Source: Gari tellinella
Lineage: Eukaryota; Mollusca; Bivalvia; Cardiida; Psammobiidae
Direction: 5' to 3'
Length of the DNA stretch: 64,000 nucleotides
Assembly: GCA_922989275.2 (NCBI GenBank)
Contig: OV277861.1
Span: 16,764,540 to 16,828,539, forward strand
Part shown: positions 1 to 14,100 of the stretch, piece by piece
Layout: every line of letters begins with the position of its first letter
Position numbering within the stretch: position 1 is the stretch's first letter
The notes under the pieces: model-generated
Told to the model about the DNA's origin: nothing
Database searches by the model: none
Seen by the model: the letters and a program-made list of their open reading frames with translations, nothing else
Made by a program: the position numbers and the translations under genes

Positions 1-72
1 TGAATCTAAATTTTACAAATTTTGCAGACGACAATTTCGAAGCAGACGATATCACCTCAGGATAAGGGTTAA
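1..72. mobile_element. T1-like MITE, right part (cut by window start)
   Basis: It ends GATAAGGGTTAA at 72 and contains GCAGACGACAATTTCGAAGC, almost identical to the right part of the complete copy at 32138-32351. The hairpin half lies outside the window. Confidence 0.6.
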
Positions 73-624
73 GGTGTATATGATCACACCCGACTAGCTG
101 TAATAATGTGAGTCACGGAAAGAACCATTTATAACCGTGTTTAAACACATTTTATTACCCTACCTTGTAAATTTTAAATGAAATGGATTTAGGTTTGCGG
201 ATATAAGGATACAGGTCTAAAGATAAATTAAACTGAAGATCCACTTAAGATGGATAAATGTAAGGCGATGTTAAACGGGTTTGAAAGTTTGCTTTCTGTT
301 TACTTATCGCTTGGTACAATTTACTAGACATTTGTGGACTCTTCCAAACAGTACAGTGATGTTATAGATGGTATGGTATATTTATTCTTGAATTTGCGAT
401 TTTAATTGGTTAATCAGTTCTGACGTAACATTACGCTTTTATGCAATTAAATCGTTTGCTTGAAATTTGTTGTGTGTTTGCATTTCTCAAATTTTGAATC
501 TAGGAATATTCAGTGCAGACATGTCGATTTGAGTGTCAACCAGTTTATTTCATGATCAGAAAAAGTGTTACTCTGATCAGGATCAACATGGTGTGCAACT
601 ATCACTGCACTTTGGATACGGCAG

Positions 625-876
625 TTAACCCTTTACCCCATAGCCTGTTTCTAGTCTTGAAGACAGGTGACCACTTAAAGCAGGTTGAAAGTAAAGCAGA
701 ATGTGCCTGAAGGCACATTCTGCTTTACTTTCAGCCTGCTTTAAGATAAAATCTGCTAGGCTATATAAAATATTTGTAATGGTTATTGTTCATGAGGGTA
801 TAAACTGGAACTACTTTCATCAGCGGAGGAATAAATTAAATACGCTAAAAGTCGCTTCTATGGGGGAAAGGGTTAA
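625..876 (-). mobile_element. T3 MITE with K2 hairpin
   Basis: TTAA at both ends (625 and 873), 252 bp. The hairpin at 674-745 (CTTAAAGCAGG ... CCTGCTTTAAG) has the inner pair TGTGCC/GGCACA, where other copies have TGCGCC/GGCGCA. The right end reads GTCGCTTCTATGGGGGAAAG, the reverse of the copies at 16593 and 36551. Confidence 0.85.
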
Positions 877-1570
877 AGGGTTAAATACTCAACTTTACTT
901 CGAAATTATTTTCAAGGACTATAGTGTTGGGATACATTACCATTATCTGTATGAGCGAAACAACCGCGTTCGCGATGCAAATCGTAGGAGGCTCTGAAAG
1001 TGTTTCGTAAATTCATAAAATTTTAATTTTGATCTGAGAGTCAAAATGTCTAGACCTAGATCATACGCCCAGTTGTCATTTGCATGATCTGGTTCAACAT
1101 GTATGCTTTTGAAATTAATTGTTTGCATTCTGTATGATGTTGATTTGAGGCTTTTTTCAAACACTTCATCATATCATGCTAAGTGTGGCTTGCTTGCAAA
1201 CCTGATCCCGAGTAACGCAGCTTTTTTAGTCAGAATTAGATATGTCAAGACATTATGCTGTCTCACTTAGTTTGCATTTAACAATTTTGAAGCATACATT
1301 TTCATAACAGGATTTAACACCCAATCTTCCATTAAGCAACCCCTCGCAACAATACATTTTTTTGGAATCTTTCACACAGGAAGTTTCTTAATGCAGGAGA
1401 ACAACAATGGAGAAAGCTCCTATAGCAGCGTTGTGGCATTGCTTTTTGCCTGCATTAAGAAGCCCCTTTTCTTCATAGATCAATTGATGGTCGCGAAATA
1501 CAAGATTGGTTGTAGATTAATCCAATTTACTGAAACTCGGAGTACTCATAGTATAATTATGTCATTTCAG
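877..1570. other. Unassigned sequence upstream of exon 1
   Basis: AT-rich, with short open frames without recognisable similarity. A promoter or non-coding first exon could lie here or further upstream, but I see no element that decides it. Confidence 0.3.
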
Positions 1571-1641
1571 ATAGACATCAATCAAGAAGCAGCTCAACAT
1601 CAAAACCTCGCTGAACGCTGCAGAGAAGGATCTGATTTGTG
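1571..1641 (+). other. Possible 5' UTR part of exon 1
   Basis: A pyrimidine-rich stretch ending in TTTCAG at 1570 is a plausible acceptor, 71 nt before the chosen start codon. If it is used, transcription begins further upstream, perhaps outside the window. Only the splice motif supports this. Confidence 0.3.
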
Positions 1642-2106
1642 ATGGCGGGGCGTGAAGGTTGTCCCTTCGCTGATCACCGGGACAGGATAGACACAGTAAA
1701 TGGTGCTGGAGGCGATGCTTCACAACTTCCTAACGGACGACATAGTGCGCCTGGTGATAATGGCCCAAATACACAGTGTGCCATCATGGAAATGATGAGA
1801 AAAACTATCATAACACAAGATACTGATTCTAAATGTTCAGAACAAGGCCAAAAGGAATGCAAAATGACACCAACATCGGTTAAAAGTGCTTGTCAAGCAT
1901 GTGAAAATGTGAACAACAAATCACTGAAAACTATCAACGGTGATGTGTTAGATAATGGGAATAGAGAGAGTGAGGATGAACCGGCAAGGAAAACAAGTGA
2001 TATATCTACAGTGTCTTCATCTGAAGGCTCTGATGAGTCAGAAGGAGAGAAGAAATTAGATCTGAGAGGACTCATAGAAAGTATTGGAACTCTTCTCATA
2101 CCAATG
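1642..2106 (+). CDS. GUCY1A: Guanylate cyclase alpha, coding exon 1
   Basis: Residues 1-155. The ATG at 1642 has G at -3 and +4, and an in-frame TGA lies just upstream at 1633, so it is the first Met. The exon begins MAGREGCPF; a CPF near the N-terminus is also seen in animal alpha subunits. It runs through a low-complexity Ser/Asp/Glu-rich segment (about 120-140) and ends in [11 protein letters not shown], which resembles the LAESICKLIFPEF region of mammalian alpha-1. The donor is ATG|GTGAGT at 2107, phase 0. A possible acceptor (TCATTTCAG) ends at 1570, so the exon may carry about 71 nt of 5' UTR. The link to exon 2 crosses 34 kb and is inferred. Confidence 0.72.
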
Positions 2107-5100
2107 GTGAGTAGTTTGTCTTTTGTACCTTCAGTGGAGAATACGTTATTCTTTCTCGATTAAACGCAAACGAAACGCAAACGCAAAGCACTAAAACGTA
2201 GAAAAGTTTTGGACGATCAAAAAGGCTGGTTTTGTCATGGCTGGGCTAATTTGTATAAATTACCATTGTAAACAGTTTAAAGCCAGATCAGACACGAGGT
2301 AACTCAGTGTTTGATCAAAGTCCGACCTGTTTGGAACTTATATTAAAATGCACCGTCACCATATTCAAGAAATTGCTACTGGTTTCATGTTCTTCATTTT
2401 GTTGTACCGCGTTTGGTTTAGCTAAACTCTTTGAACCCTAGTCACGCATATATGCGTCATTTGCAAACAGTGTACCTGTGAGGAGTACACTTGTCCTATT
2501 TTAACAGTGTAGACCCTGATCAGAGGGCTCCCTAAGGAGCCCTCTGATCATGGTCTACACATTTTGTCATTTTGACGTACATTGTGAAAAATCAACCCTA
2601 AAAAGTAAACAATGGACTGGACTAAATTGAAAACTAGATTTGTCAATTCGAAGTTTCAGGAAGGAAAGGGTTAAACGAGATTGAATAATGTTCTCTCTAC
2701 TATGTTTGAAATGTTCGAGTATTTGTACAGTGTTTCCTCCCTACAGCGGCCCTCCCAACAACGACTCCCTACTTACAACGACCCTCAAAACAACGACTCC
2801 CTCCTTACAACGACCGTTGTCACAGTTCCCTAAAAAAACAATTGTGTCCAACCTATTCACGACTGCAATGTCGTTTGCTTAAAATTGACGTATGCTGTTT
2901 TTCTCGAAGTTACATAATGGACATTTTGACAAAAACTTAATGACAAATGGCAAACAGCTTGAGTCCAGATCGGACGCCGCCAGACGCGGCGTCTTATCTG
3001 AATTTAAGCTGTTTGCAAATGTCCCTCCCTATAACGACTCACTTCGAACAACGTACATTGTTTTGTCTCCCGTTGGATGTCGTTGTAGAGAGGAAGCTTT
3101 GTAACTTCAAAGGTATCACGACTTAATTACCAGAGTGGTATTGGCGATAAATACAAACTCAATTTACACCTAGCGGTTTTGTCACCTATCCGTTCATTAT
3201 TTAGAATAGTCATAAATTGTTTGTCTTCGACTGGTACGTATTTTTACGACCCGTCATAAAATATTGTTTCATGGAATGTGACGGTATATATAAATATATT
3301 TCCTTTTCAATACTGCATTACTTTGAAGTTTAGCTGGAAAAAATGGTTAACATTGTAAAAGGGATACAGAGTCTACAGACGTCGTATACACTTTGCTTTC
3401 ATTTTGAAACGTTATAGTCCGGCAGAGAAATCAGGATTTGAAGGGTCACCTAGAAATTGCGTCCTAAGTTTGTATTAGTTATACCTAGTTAATTTTTGTC
3501 CAAATCTTGTTACACACTTAACTACGCTTTTAAAGACAATGGAAAAAAATGATTATGCTCTTGCTTACTACCCAATGCGGCCCAAATATTAATACATTGG
3601 ATAATGCATGATTCTTTCTCATTTAAACGCAAACGAAACACAAACGCAATTCAAAAAAATGTAGAAACTTACAATGTTTTGAAATTTTCAACAATATCTA
3701 CTTATTTTAATCTAAGTGACAAACAGTTTGGAACCCACTCGGCGTCTGTTCTGGTTTCTAACTGTTTGCAGCTTAAATAATAGTTTAAGCGTTAACGCGT
3801 TCAGTTGGAAATTGTTAAACATGCTTCAAGATATATACAAAACAGAATGGTACACGGTTTGAAAACGTCAACTTTAAAGCAGGCGATCATTAGCTTAATT
3901 AGAAGTAGCACCACTTCCTTTCTTGTAATCAAGTCAATGAAGGCAATATACTGGCTATATTTTGTAGGTGGCAGTAATGGTCTTGAAGGTAATTACTGAC
4001 ACCGTGGCGTTGATTTCTTTAGAATCATTATCTGTCAATCAACGTCTAACAGTGGAAAAGATTCCCGAATAAACTAGTCCTTGGAAACGCTAACTCAATT
4101 ATATGTAGGAAATGATTATTTTTAACAGTTTTAAGTTGAAATATTTTAAATCCATAGACCTGTTTTTAAATTGTACTCAATACATTTGAAAACAATGTAG
4201 ACCCAGATCAGAGGGCTCCTTTAGGAGCCCTCTGATCAGGGTCTGCACTGTTTTCTAATTAAGACCAGTATTCATTAAACTGCCCATAGATCAAGCATAC
4301 TGGTTCATGTTTGGTTACTAAAACGATATACAAGGGAATCTTATAACCCACACAAGTTACTTTGTGATGAAAGAGTTAAACCTAATCTGAGTGGCCGACA
4401 GTTTGGAATCTTATAAGACACCGAGCTAGTGGCCGTCTGATCTTGCTCCCTCTTGTATGTAATTTACATCATTGTTTAGTTTAAACCTGTTTATAGGGTG
4501 AGAAGTGTGTGATGCTCACTGTAGCTGATGGACACATCTTTTTACCAGTTTACACACCTCCCTTGAGTTTAATAATTGATATAAAGTTCAGTCCTGGTTT
4601 TTTAAGACCGCGTGAAGTCGTTTTGCTTTAACTATTGCTTAAAGCAGCCTGTCTTTAACATATTTAATCAAAAATTAACAATTAACTGTATTTTAAACAT
4701 TATAAAAACAAGGGTTTATAATACCATTTAGTTTAATTTAAAGTTTACCGATATTTAAAAACAAGTACAATACTGCTTAATACTGCTAATAGGGGGCGTG
4801 AGCACTGTTGCATATTTCAGTATTGCTCATGAACAGACTCAATTAAACCGAGTCTGCAATTTTCAGTATTTGCTTTGTTTTCTGTGCTTTCAAAGGATCT
4901 CCCCTTATTCAGATTTATATAATTCACAACAGCAGATGTTAAGTGCTTGTGTGGCGGCTGTAAAAAGTCGCCCCGTACTTCATTCTCAGTGTTGTTATAC
5001 TTTCTGGTCCTTTGGAATCATTGATTTCAGCGCATTTACAGTTGAAAGATGAATTCCGCTTAAGCTGGTGCTAGGGGGCGTGAGCACTGTTGCATATTTC

Positions 5101-8100
5101 AGTATTGCTCATGAACAGACTCAATTAAACCGAGTCTGCAATTTTCAGTATTTGCTTTGTTTTCTGTGCTTTCAAAGGATCTCCCCTTATTCAGATTTAT
5201 TAAATTATTCTTCGAATTGAAGAGTAAGCAATTATTTGTTGTTTGACGTGTTTTAAATGTAGTTAAGAAATATGATTTAAGGCTATCCATTGGATATAGT
5301 AGAACAAAAGTAAAATAAGAAATATGGTATAATATTTTCTTATTACATTCAACCTCCACCATACTGCCTAGTGTAACTAGAGAGCGTCATACTTCATCAC
5401 AGAGTGGCCACTTTACACAAGTTTCACTGTTAGTTTTGCCAGAAGTCAGACGTCCTTGTATCGTATCCTTGATAGAAATAAACAAGAATTACAAACTTAA
5501 TTAAAAACGTGAAAGAAGACTCTATAAATATAATTATAAATACATGAAAGACAAAACAAGGATATGTGAAGGGATTTATAAACCTACCAACTAATGCAAT
5601 TCCAACCCTTCTTCAACAGTGATATAACGACTGCTTTAACAAACTGTCGTCTGTGTGAGCAAAAACAAGTATGCCTTTTTAATATAAAGAGAAATATAAA
5701 TATAACAATGTCAATCAGTTTTGATCTAGTTCAAACGTCTGATTTGGGTCCAAAGTGTTTGCGAATATCAATCAAATCGCAAGCGACAGGTAAAACATCG
5801 TGTTCACTACAATTACAACAAAAGAGAATTCTCAAAAGAATCTGCTAGGTTAAATTTAAATATGAACGTATCTTTGGGATGGAAACTATTGCACTTTGCA
5901 AGTGTTGTCGAGAAATAACAGCCGTCGGTATTACAATTCGGTGTCTGATCAGCTTTATTTTGAGTGTCAACTCTTAATGATCAACATTTTGCTTTTCTTG
6001 TTTAAAGCAGTTTATAGGTAGTTCGCAACTTTATTAGCTTATAGATCTATAAAACATGGCATTGACACTTCCAGTTTCCAATAAAGGATAGAAACAAACT
6101 ATTCAGTTGTATACCATGTTAAGTTTACATACTTTGTATTACCACAATGAAAAACAGTGTTTGCCCTGAACAGATGACTCCAATTTTCAAACATACAGTC
6201 GAACTTCAATATCTCGAACTCGGTAATGTCGATAATACCCGTATTTCAAAGTTAAAACGTGGCTAAGCCACGTTTTAACTTTGAAACACGGGTATGTTCG
6301 ACTTAACCGAGCATGAAGTTATGTTATTCATGTATCGAAATATCGGGTAGTTCGAGGTAAGCGATTTCGAGATATCGAAGTTCGACTGTATTATAATACG
6401 ACAGAGGAGTCGTGTTACCTTTACCACACTAGTTAGTGCTATACTGATTGACTTTTAACTCATTGAGCCCTAGTGACGCATATATGCGTCATTTACCAAA
6501 TGTGTACCTGTGAAGAGTACACTTGTCCTATGCAAACAGTGAAGTCCCTGATCAGAGGGCTCCTGCAGGAGCCCTCTGATCAGGGACTTCACTGTTTGTC
6601 ATTTTGCAATTTATTACAAAAAACAACCCTAAATAGTCTAAAATGGACCAGCCTTTATTGCAAACTGGAATTGTCCATTGGAAGTTTCAGGGGATAATGA
6701 GTTAAAAAACAAAGATTGAATCTTTATAAGACATTTATGATCTCGGGGACATATCCGAAAAGCTTTTGATGAGTTTTTAAAACGAATAACAGATGAATCA
6801 ACTAAATAACGAATTGCATCAAGAAAATCCAGTCCTCTGTGCAAAATATGATCAAAGTATTTCGGCATCTGATTAGAATACGAACTGTTTGTCAATCGTA
6901 TTGATGTTTGGTCATGAAGAAACAGTGGATGAATAGTTCCCCCAAGTAATCGCAAATATATTACACACATTAAGATGGTTTCAAATAGTTTTGAGTAAGA
7001 TCAGACGCCGGAAAACAAAATGTAGCGCATAGCTCCAAACTGATTGTCACTAAGAATTAAAATGATAGTCAAGGTTTTCAAGAAATTGCCAAGTTCTCTA
7101 TTGTGCGTTTAGTTTCCTTTAACTCATTATCCCCACTTTCAATGGACGATTTTAGTTTGCAATAAATGCTTGTCCATTTTAGACTATTTGGGGTTGTTCT
7201 TGGTATGAAATTGCAAAATTACAAACAGTGAAGTCTCAAACAGGAGCCCTCTGATCAGAGATTTCATTGTTTGCATAGAACAAGTGTACTCTTTACAGAT
7301 ACACTTCTGGTAAAGGTCGTCACTAGGGCTCAATGAGTTAAAGATGGCACACAATAAGGTAATCTGTACTGTATGATGACTTAATTGCGGAATACATTTT
7401 TATAGCCAAAGTTTTTTCAGAAGGATAAGTGCCAACTTAACCAGTTATAAAAGAGTAAAGCTCTTTGATGATATAAGTAAGAAGCTTATAATCAATATTG
7501 AATTTTCAGATGTCAATATTCAATGAAAATCTCGTTTATTGCTCATGAACTCCGTATCTCATACCAACATATGACGGTGTCGGTTCTGGCTCTCATTGTC
7601 TTTGACAGTCAGCCTTGAATACCCTCAGATAGAATCAATACAGTTCAAAGAAAGTCATCAACTTTTTACCTTGGTTCTATTCATTGGAGATAACACACAT
7701 TTATCGTGATAGTTCATCTATACAGATGGCAAATACGGAGCATATTGCTGTGTTTGTGTCGCAAATCAAAGGAACCCAACCCGGGCATGTGTCACTTTGT
7801 CAGGCATCTGAGTATTTATTGGCTATTATCTACTCACCATATTGATCTGGGTTTACTTTTAGTTCGGAGTTCTTGGTGGTAAATTGCGCAACTTGACCTT
7901 CACCAGTAAAGTATCACCATTACATCCACTCAGTAGGAAAACGTCAACGATGGTGTTTACTTAGTCCCCCCCACGAAACTACAAATAGACACAGCCAGTT
8001 CCCAATCATGTCTGACCAGTAAAATTGATTGTATAATGTTTTTGAAAATGACAAACAATGGATCAGAGGGCTCTTACCAAAGGGACGCAACAGAATCCCT

Positions 8101-11100
8101 CTTATCAGGGTATACACTATTTTCATAGAACGCGTTTACACATTGAGATATATACTGTTTTTTGTGCCTAGCTCCTTTAGTCGTCGCTAGGGTTCAGTGT
8201 GTTAAATGTTTAGTTTAGCTTAAAAAAGGATGAGTAAAGCAGCACTAGCTGTTCATTTCATTTATATCATAGCAAGGGGCTCAACTGTACAACAGAGACC
8301 TTGACCTGGAAAACAACACTTGAAAAAGAAAGCGTCTACATAATTATAGATTCTGCTGTTCAGTAACCCATTTGTACCCATCACACAAATACGTATGTAA
8401 GTGACCAGATTATATATATTCAAATCGTAACATACAGTGGCGAAAACGTCAGTCTTTCCCAATAAACGCGTTTACGCTAAAACTATTATTTCCAATGCAA
8501 ACAATTTGGAGCCAGATCAGACGCCGGGACACCCGGCGTCTGATCAGGCTCCAAAATGTTTGCCAATCTGACTCAGATTAAAAAAGAAAGTCAGTTTCGT
8601 CAAAAAGATTGTCTTTTTCTCCATTTTGTCGCCATGAGTTTTCGCTTCGTTTGCGTTTAAACGGGAAAGAATAACGCTTTCTCCTCTGTATCGTTGTAAT
8701 ATCCCTGCATCAGTAACAGAAACAGGACAAACTGTAACCATTCAATGTTAGAAGACCAATCGTAAACATCTGGACTGACACGCCGAAAACTATGGTTATC
8801 ATCTGTTAAAGAAACCTTGATTTATTTATCAATTGTACCGACGATTGACACTATGTGAAAGCCCTCATTGTTCGAAGCTTCAGTAAATAGGTCAGTTGAA
8901 CAGATACAGGTCATATATGGGCAATGGCTGTATAAAGTAGTTGCGATAAGAAGCAGTGGCATTTATGGTAGAAGCAAGCATTAACCACTAGTAGATTATT
9001 CCGTTTAACAGACAATGAAATTACCATAACATTCAAACCACGTAATTTGCGCGCGTTGAGACACTACTCATCACGTTGTCAGTAATTATGGACATATAAG
9101 TCGTTAACCCTGTGCATGCCATGACATCACCTGCAGTTCTCACTCGCAATTCTATTTTAACCCATTCCCTGTAAAGAAGTCATCAATAATCTTAAACAAT
9201 GGTCGTCTGATTTTGTTTCTCAAATTCACAGTTTAGGTATTCAGACTTCTTAAAAATTGAAATTAGTATCAAACAGTTTAGATCCTGATCAGACGTGTAC
9301 TAGAGGTAAGGCAGTGAAGGGGTTAAGGGTAAATTTCGTTTTAGATTTCGAAACCGTAATATCATGGTGCTGATTAGAAGCTGCATTTCGCAGGGGCTGA
9401 TCTATATCCAAATTGTATGCAATTTCTTTGTAAGCGAAACAAATGTGTCCATACAGAGAAGACGTTATTCGGTCCTATTAAAAGCAATAATGCTATGAAC
9501 ACCGCCATGTCCATTGCAATAAGATTTCAGCCATTTCAGACGCTTGGTCACCTGGAGTATGATCAAGTTCCGAACTGTTTGCCACTAGAGTAAAACAAAT
9601 CAGCAATCTTGTAAAAAGGTTATCACCTTTTACAAATTAACGTATTTGTGTTTCGTTTATTTATAGACAAGTCACTGATCAGAAGTACGATATTTCAAAA
9701 TTTCAATTTGTTAGCTAACCAACTTCGAATGAATGTCCCAATCAGCAGTTAACATATATTGAACAGTATCGACGTTATTGTAGTTTCTTCAGCTGAAAAC
9801 ATATGATCCACAGGGGATAAAATTGAGACGGATCAAAGAAAGATGCTTTGCATGATATTTGTAAAGCTGTATACAGCAATTCTACGTCTTTGCAAGTGCA
9901 ACTTGAAGCCGGTTCATACAGTAACGATGCGTAGGAGTTTTGTCTTGTCTATCATCTTTCTTTAACACACGGAGCTCTAGCAACGCGTATACGGGTCTTT
10001 TACAAATAGTGTACCTGTAAAGCGTACATTTGTTCCCGTGCAAACAATGTAGATCAAGATGAAATGATTCCTGGGTCCAATGTTATAAAGCGTTTATGTT
10101 GAGTCTGATGTCGTTCTCAAGCATTTTATTGGTCAGAATTGAGCCTAACAAACTGAACAAACTAAGATTTTAATCAAACGCCTTATAACTTCGGAGCCTG
10201 TTATCAATGTCTCTACATGGTTCCCGAGTTCAACTTGTATTCCTACTTTTAGTACAATCTTAAATGATATTATTTGAACGAAAGATAATTATTTTGAATG
10301 CGGGTTTTAAACACCCGCCGTAAAATCCTTTTTGTCATACAAATGTAGTGCATACGCAATGTCAAGAGCCATACATCTATCGATAACTGTAAATAGTAAA
10401 GATCTAAGTCAGACGCCGCTTTTTAAAACGTGGCGTCTGATCTGGATGTTTACCTTTTGAAATACCTAAGCCACATTGTGCTTTCATACACATGCATCGA
10501 ACCAAATTTAGAAATACCCTTCATCCGCCTCTAACATAAAGTGATTGTAGCATCTCCCACGAATCTGTTTCTTTACTAACTCACTACTCTTCCTCTCTTG
10601 GGAGATCAATATATTAACAAAATTATGATCTCTGATGAATTGGTGTTTTCATAACTGTCATTCGTTAATTTACAGCTGCACAAATTGAGTACCAGATTTG
10701 TCCCCGTGCCGGTGACAAATTATCTGGTTTAGTTATATTGCAATCTCCAATTTCTGTTTCTGTTTAGTCTCATGGCAATATTGTGTCAGCACATCTGCAG
10801 AGTATCTAAATTAAGATTATTAACAAGACAAATTGTCGCAATGCAAGATGTGGCTTCTCTATCACTATTTGTATCACAGATAGCGTTCTGAAATCAGGGC
10901 AGGAAGCATGCATCGGTATTATTGAGACTTTATCTTGCAAAGTGTGGCAACAAAGTACAGTAGATCCTTTCTATTACGACCACTAAGTTGTGTCACATAT
11001 TAGCCGTTTAAGACATGTGACTGCTTAAAGCAATAAGAAAGTGAAACAGAAAGCTCATATAGGAGCTTTCTGTTTTATTTTCACATTGCTTTAATCTGTC

Positions 11101-14100
11101 ACCTGTCCGTTATACGGACAATTATCCTTCTTTTTAGTGTTCGTAATAGAGAGGTTCTACTGTAATTTTCAAAATGATTGTATTCTGATTAGATGCCATT
11201 TGCATGGGCTTCTGACAGGTATCAGGTGCCGTACTGTGTGTCATTTTATCAGTGTTTGTTTTTTTCATTTGAAAACAGATAATAACTTAGTTTGTTTCTG
11301 TAGTCGACCAAATATAGATACACACTACTACGGAGTGTAGACAATTTCAAGATACTATTCTCTCCCGCTTGAACGAAAGGATAACTCATAAACAATGTGA
11401 TACGATGTAAAATAAAATTTTCTTGAATATGTCGACGATTGATTTAGACCTATGTGACAAACAGTTTAGAGCCTTTTCGGAGGTTACCCGGCTCCAAACT
11501 ATTTGCAGTGAAACTAATTGTTTTAGAAAAATGATTGATTTGTTTGAAAGTCTTATAACGTCGTTCTTACAGTGGAGAATATGATATCCTTTCCCGTTTA
11601 AACGAAACTAAAAGCAAACGCAATGCATTAAAACGATGAAACATGTTATTCTTTGAAACTAGTACGATAGTGGCAAACAGTTTGATCAGATACCGGACTA
11701 ATCAGTGACTCCAAAGTGTTTTCAAAGGTTACAATTGTTGGCATATTCCTGAGAGTATGGCAGAATAAAAGTATGCCCCCACTATTGCAGGTGAATACAG
11801 TAAAATGTATCTATTACTAACACTTAATTGTGTTAATTATTAAGTGTTTAGGACACATGACTGCTTAAAGCAAGGTGACGGTTTCAATTTCATCTTGCTT
11901 TAAGCTGTCACTTGTCTTTTATACAATCAATTGGTCGGTCTTCTTTTAGTAGAGGTAATAGGTCTTCTTTTAGTAGAGGTAATAGATAGGTTATACTGTA
12001 CACTTAAACGCTGTTTGAACACTTAACTGATTCAGTCATATACGAAAGTAAAACGAAAGGGATTCATCAACTATGACATTCGCACATTACCACACATGAA
12101 CATACAGAGTAATGCACTGAGTTAGAACGGTTGCACATCCATCTATACAATTAATAAACTTATACATATTCAGGAAGTTAAATAAAATATTGATCGACAT
12201 TATGGCGCTAAAATTCGGTTGCGATATATTTTGTGTTAAAAGGTGTGAACGTTGCAAATTAATGATCTGGATCAGCTGTTTTATTTCAAATGCAACAGCT
12301 GGGCATAGCTGCAGAAAAAAAAGAATATTTGGAAACAGAATACAAAATGTTAGACGAGAGTAATGCAGAAGGGTATTCTTTTATACGACGGTCGGACGAT
12401 TTTATGTCAAATTATCTTACGTTGGTATTAGTTATTTGCCAAATATATATCAGCAAGTACCCGCCTAAGTCTCTACAGCTTGAATAGTATTTGTATATGA
12501 GCCGCGCCATAAAAAAGACTTTTGTTGTATTGCAAACAACGAAAGCCCAGGCCAACCACCACTTCTTTGACGTCACAGTTAAACTCTGTTTAGCACTGAG
12601 CAGCTTCTTTAGAATATTTGTTTTTCACTTGTGAGGCAGTCTACACCATGATATGGCTAGAATTATTTTTGGAAAAGCATTTACGTATGGTGTTTTGTTG
12701 CACGGTCAATATTATTTTGTTTTTGAAACACGCTTTAAGTAGATTATATATGCAATTTACAATAATACCCCTCTGTAATTTTCCACTCAAGCGAAAGTTT
12801 ATAGTTATTTATGTTTGTTCTACATGTGACTGCCTAAAGTAATATTAATTAAAGCAAAACAGATCTCTTGATCATCATATTATATGTCTGCTTAATTAAA
12901 CCTGTCATTAACCCTTTCACTCTCAATGACACTTAACGGTGATTTTGCAAACAGTTTTGGGTCCTGATTAGACGCCGCGTGACGCGGAACCAAACGGTTT
13001 GACACTGTTATCGATATTTATAAAGTCATACAAGCCTATGAAGTCTAATTTTGAAACGTGTCTTTCAGTCAACAATAAAGTGGTGAAGGGGTAAAACTCT
13101 CCCGAATAATTTGAGCATGAAAGGGTTAAGCTGTCTTCCGTTGTTTAATACCGTGACTGATTCAGCGTTGGGATATAATAAGGAGACTATAATATGACTG
13201 ATAGAATCGAATTAAAATGTTCACTAAAATTACTGACAACTTAATCTGTATTTTTCCCATTGCAGACTTATAATATTGAAGTCGGTAATGGAATGAATAA
13301 TTCATTGGGTGGTAAATGTTTAAATTATGATAGAATGAAGAATAATTTGCATTGTTACGTTCATATATCATCCGACAATGACCTAGTCTGTAGATACCTC
13401 CGCCATGCAGAATGTCATTACAAGTCAAACTTGGGATTGAGAGGCATTCCTTGAAGATAAATAAATACATATCCGATGGATTAATGCAAAGTACAAGTAA
13501 TTCAGCAAGCTAATACAGGACCTTTCTGCTTTACCTTTGTTTTGCATGGGTGTAAAACGTAAACCTTAATATATTGGTTTCCTATGAAAGGTCGCCTAAC
13601 GAAAAGGTGACTGTAGATAGAACAAAAACTGAATAAACGATGAGGAATGAATATACATCTGAAAGACAGTATTAAACCTTTTACTGCAAGACCGCCTGCA
13701 CTAAAGTATTTGAAAACAGTATGAATCCAAACTGTTTGCAAAACATCAATATTTTTTTAAGTTAAAAAAAGGATAAAAGTCAAATTTTAATTAACCCCCC
13801 CCCCGACAAAAAGCATTAGATGTTATTGGACGAAACTGTTCACAAACCCATGCCAATTGCGACTTTTCGGTCGTTTGATAAGATACTACACTTGTCATTA
13901 TGACGACATGAGAGTCAAAAAGTCGTTTCCCGGCGTCTGAATTGGATCCAAACCGTTTGTATATATTAGTGTTATAGAGTTTAGCAGCAAAACGGTTAAG
14001 ATATAGCCAACGGTTTCAAACACCTGTCATACTTTTTATTTAATTGCATTGATTATGGGTTGTGTATGAACTAACATATTATCTTTGTTTCAACTGCTCC

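Noticed and set aside
12290..12487. Open frame of 65 codons with a charged N-terminal part
   Set aside because: No flanking splice sites that fit the cyclase phases, no similarity, and AT-rich codon use like the surroundings.
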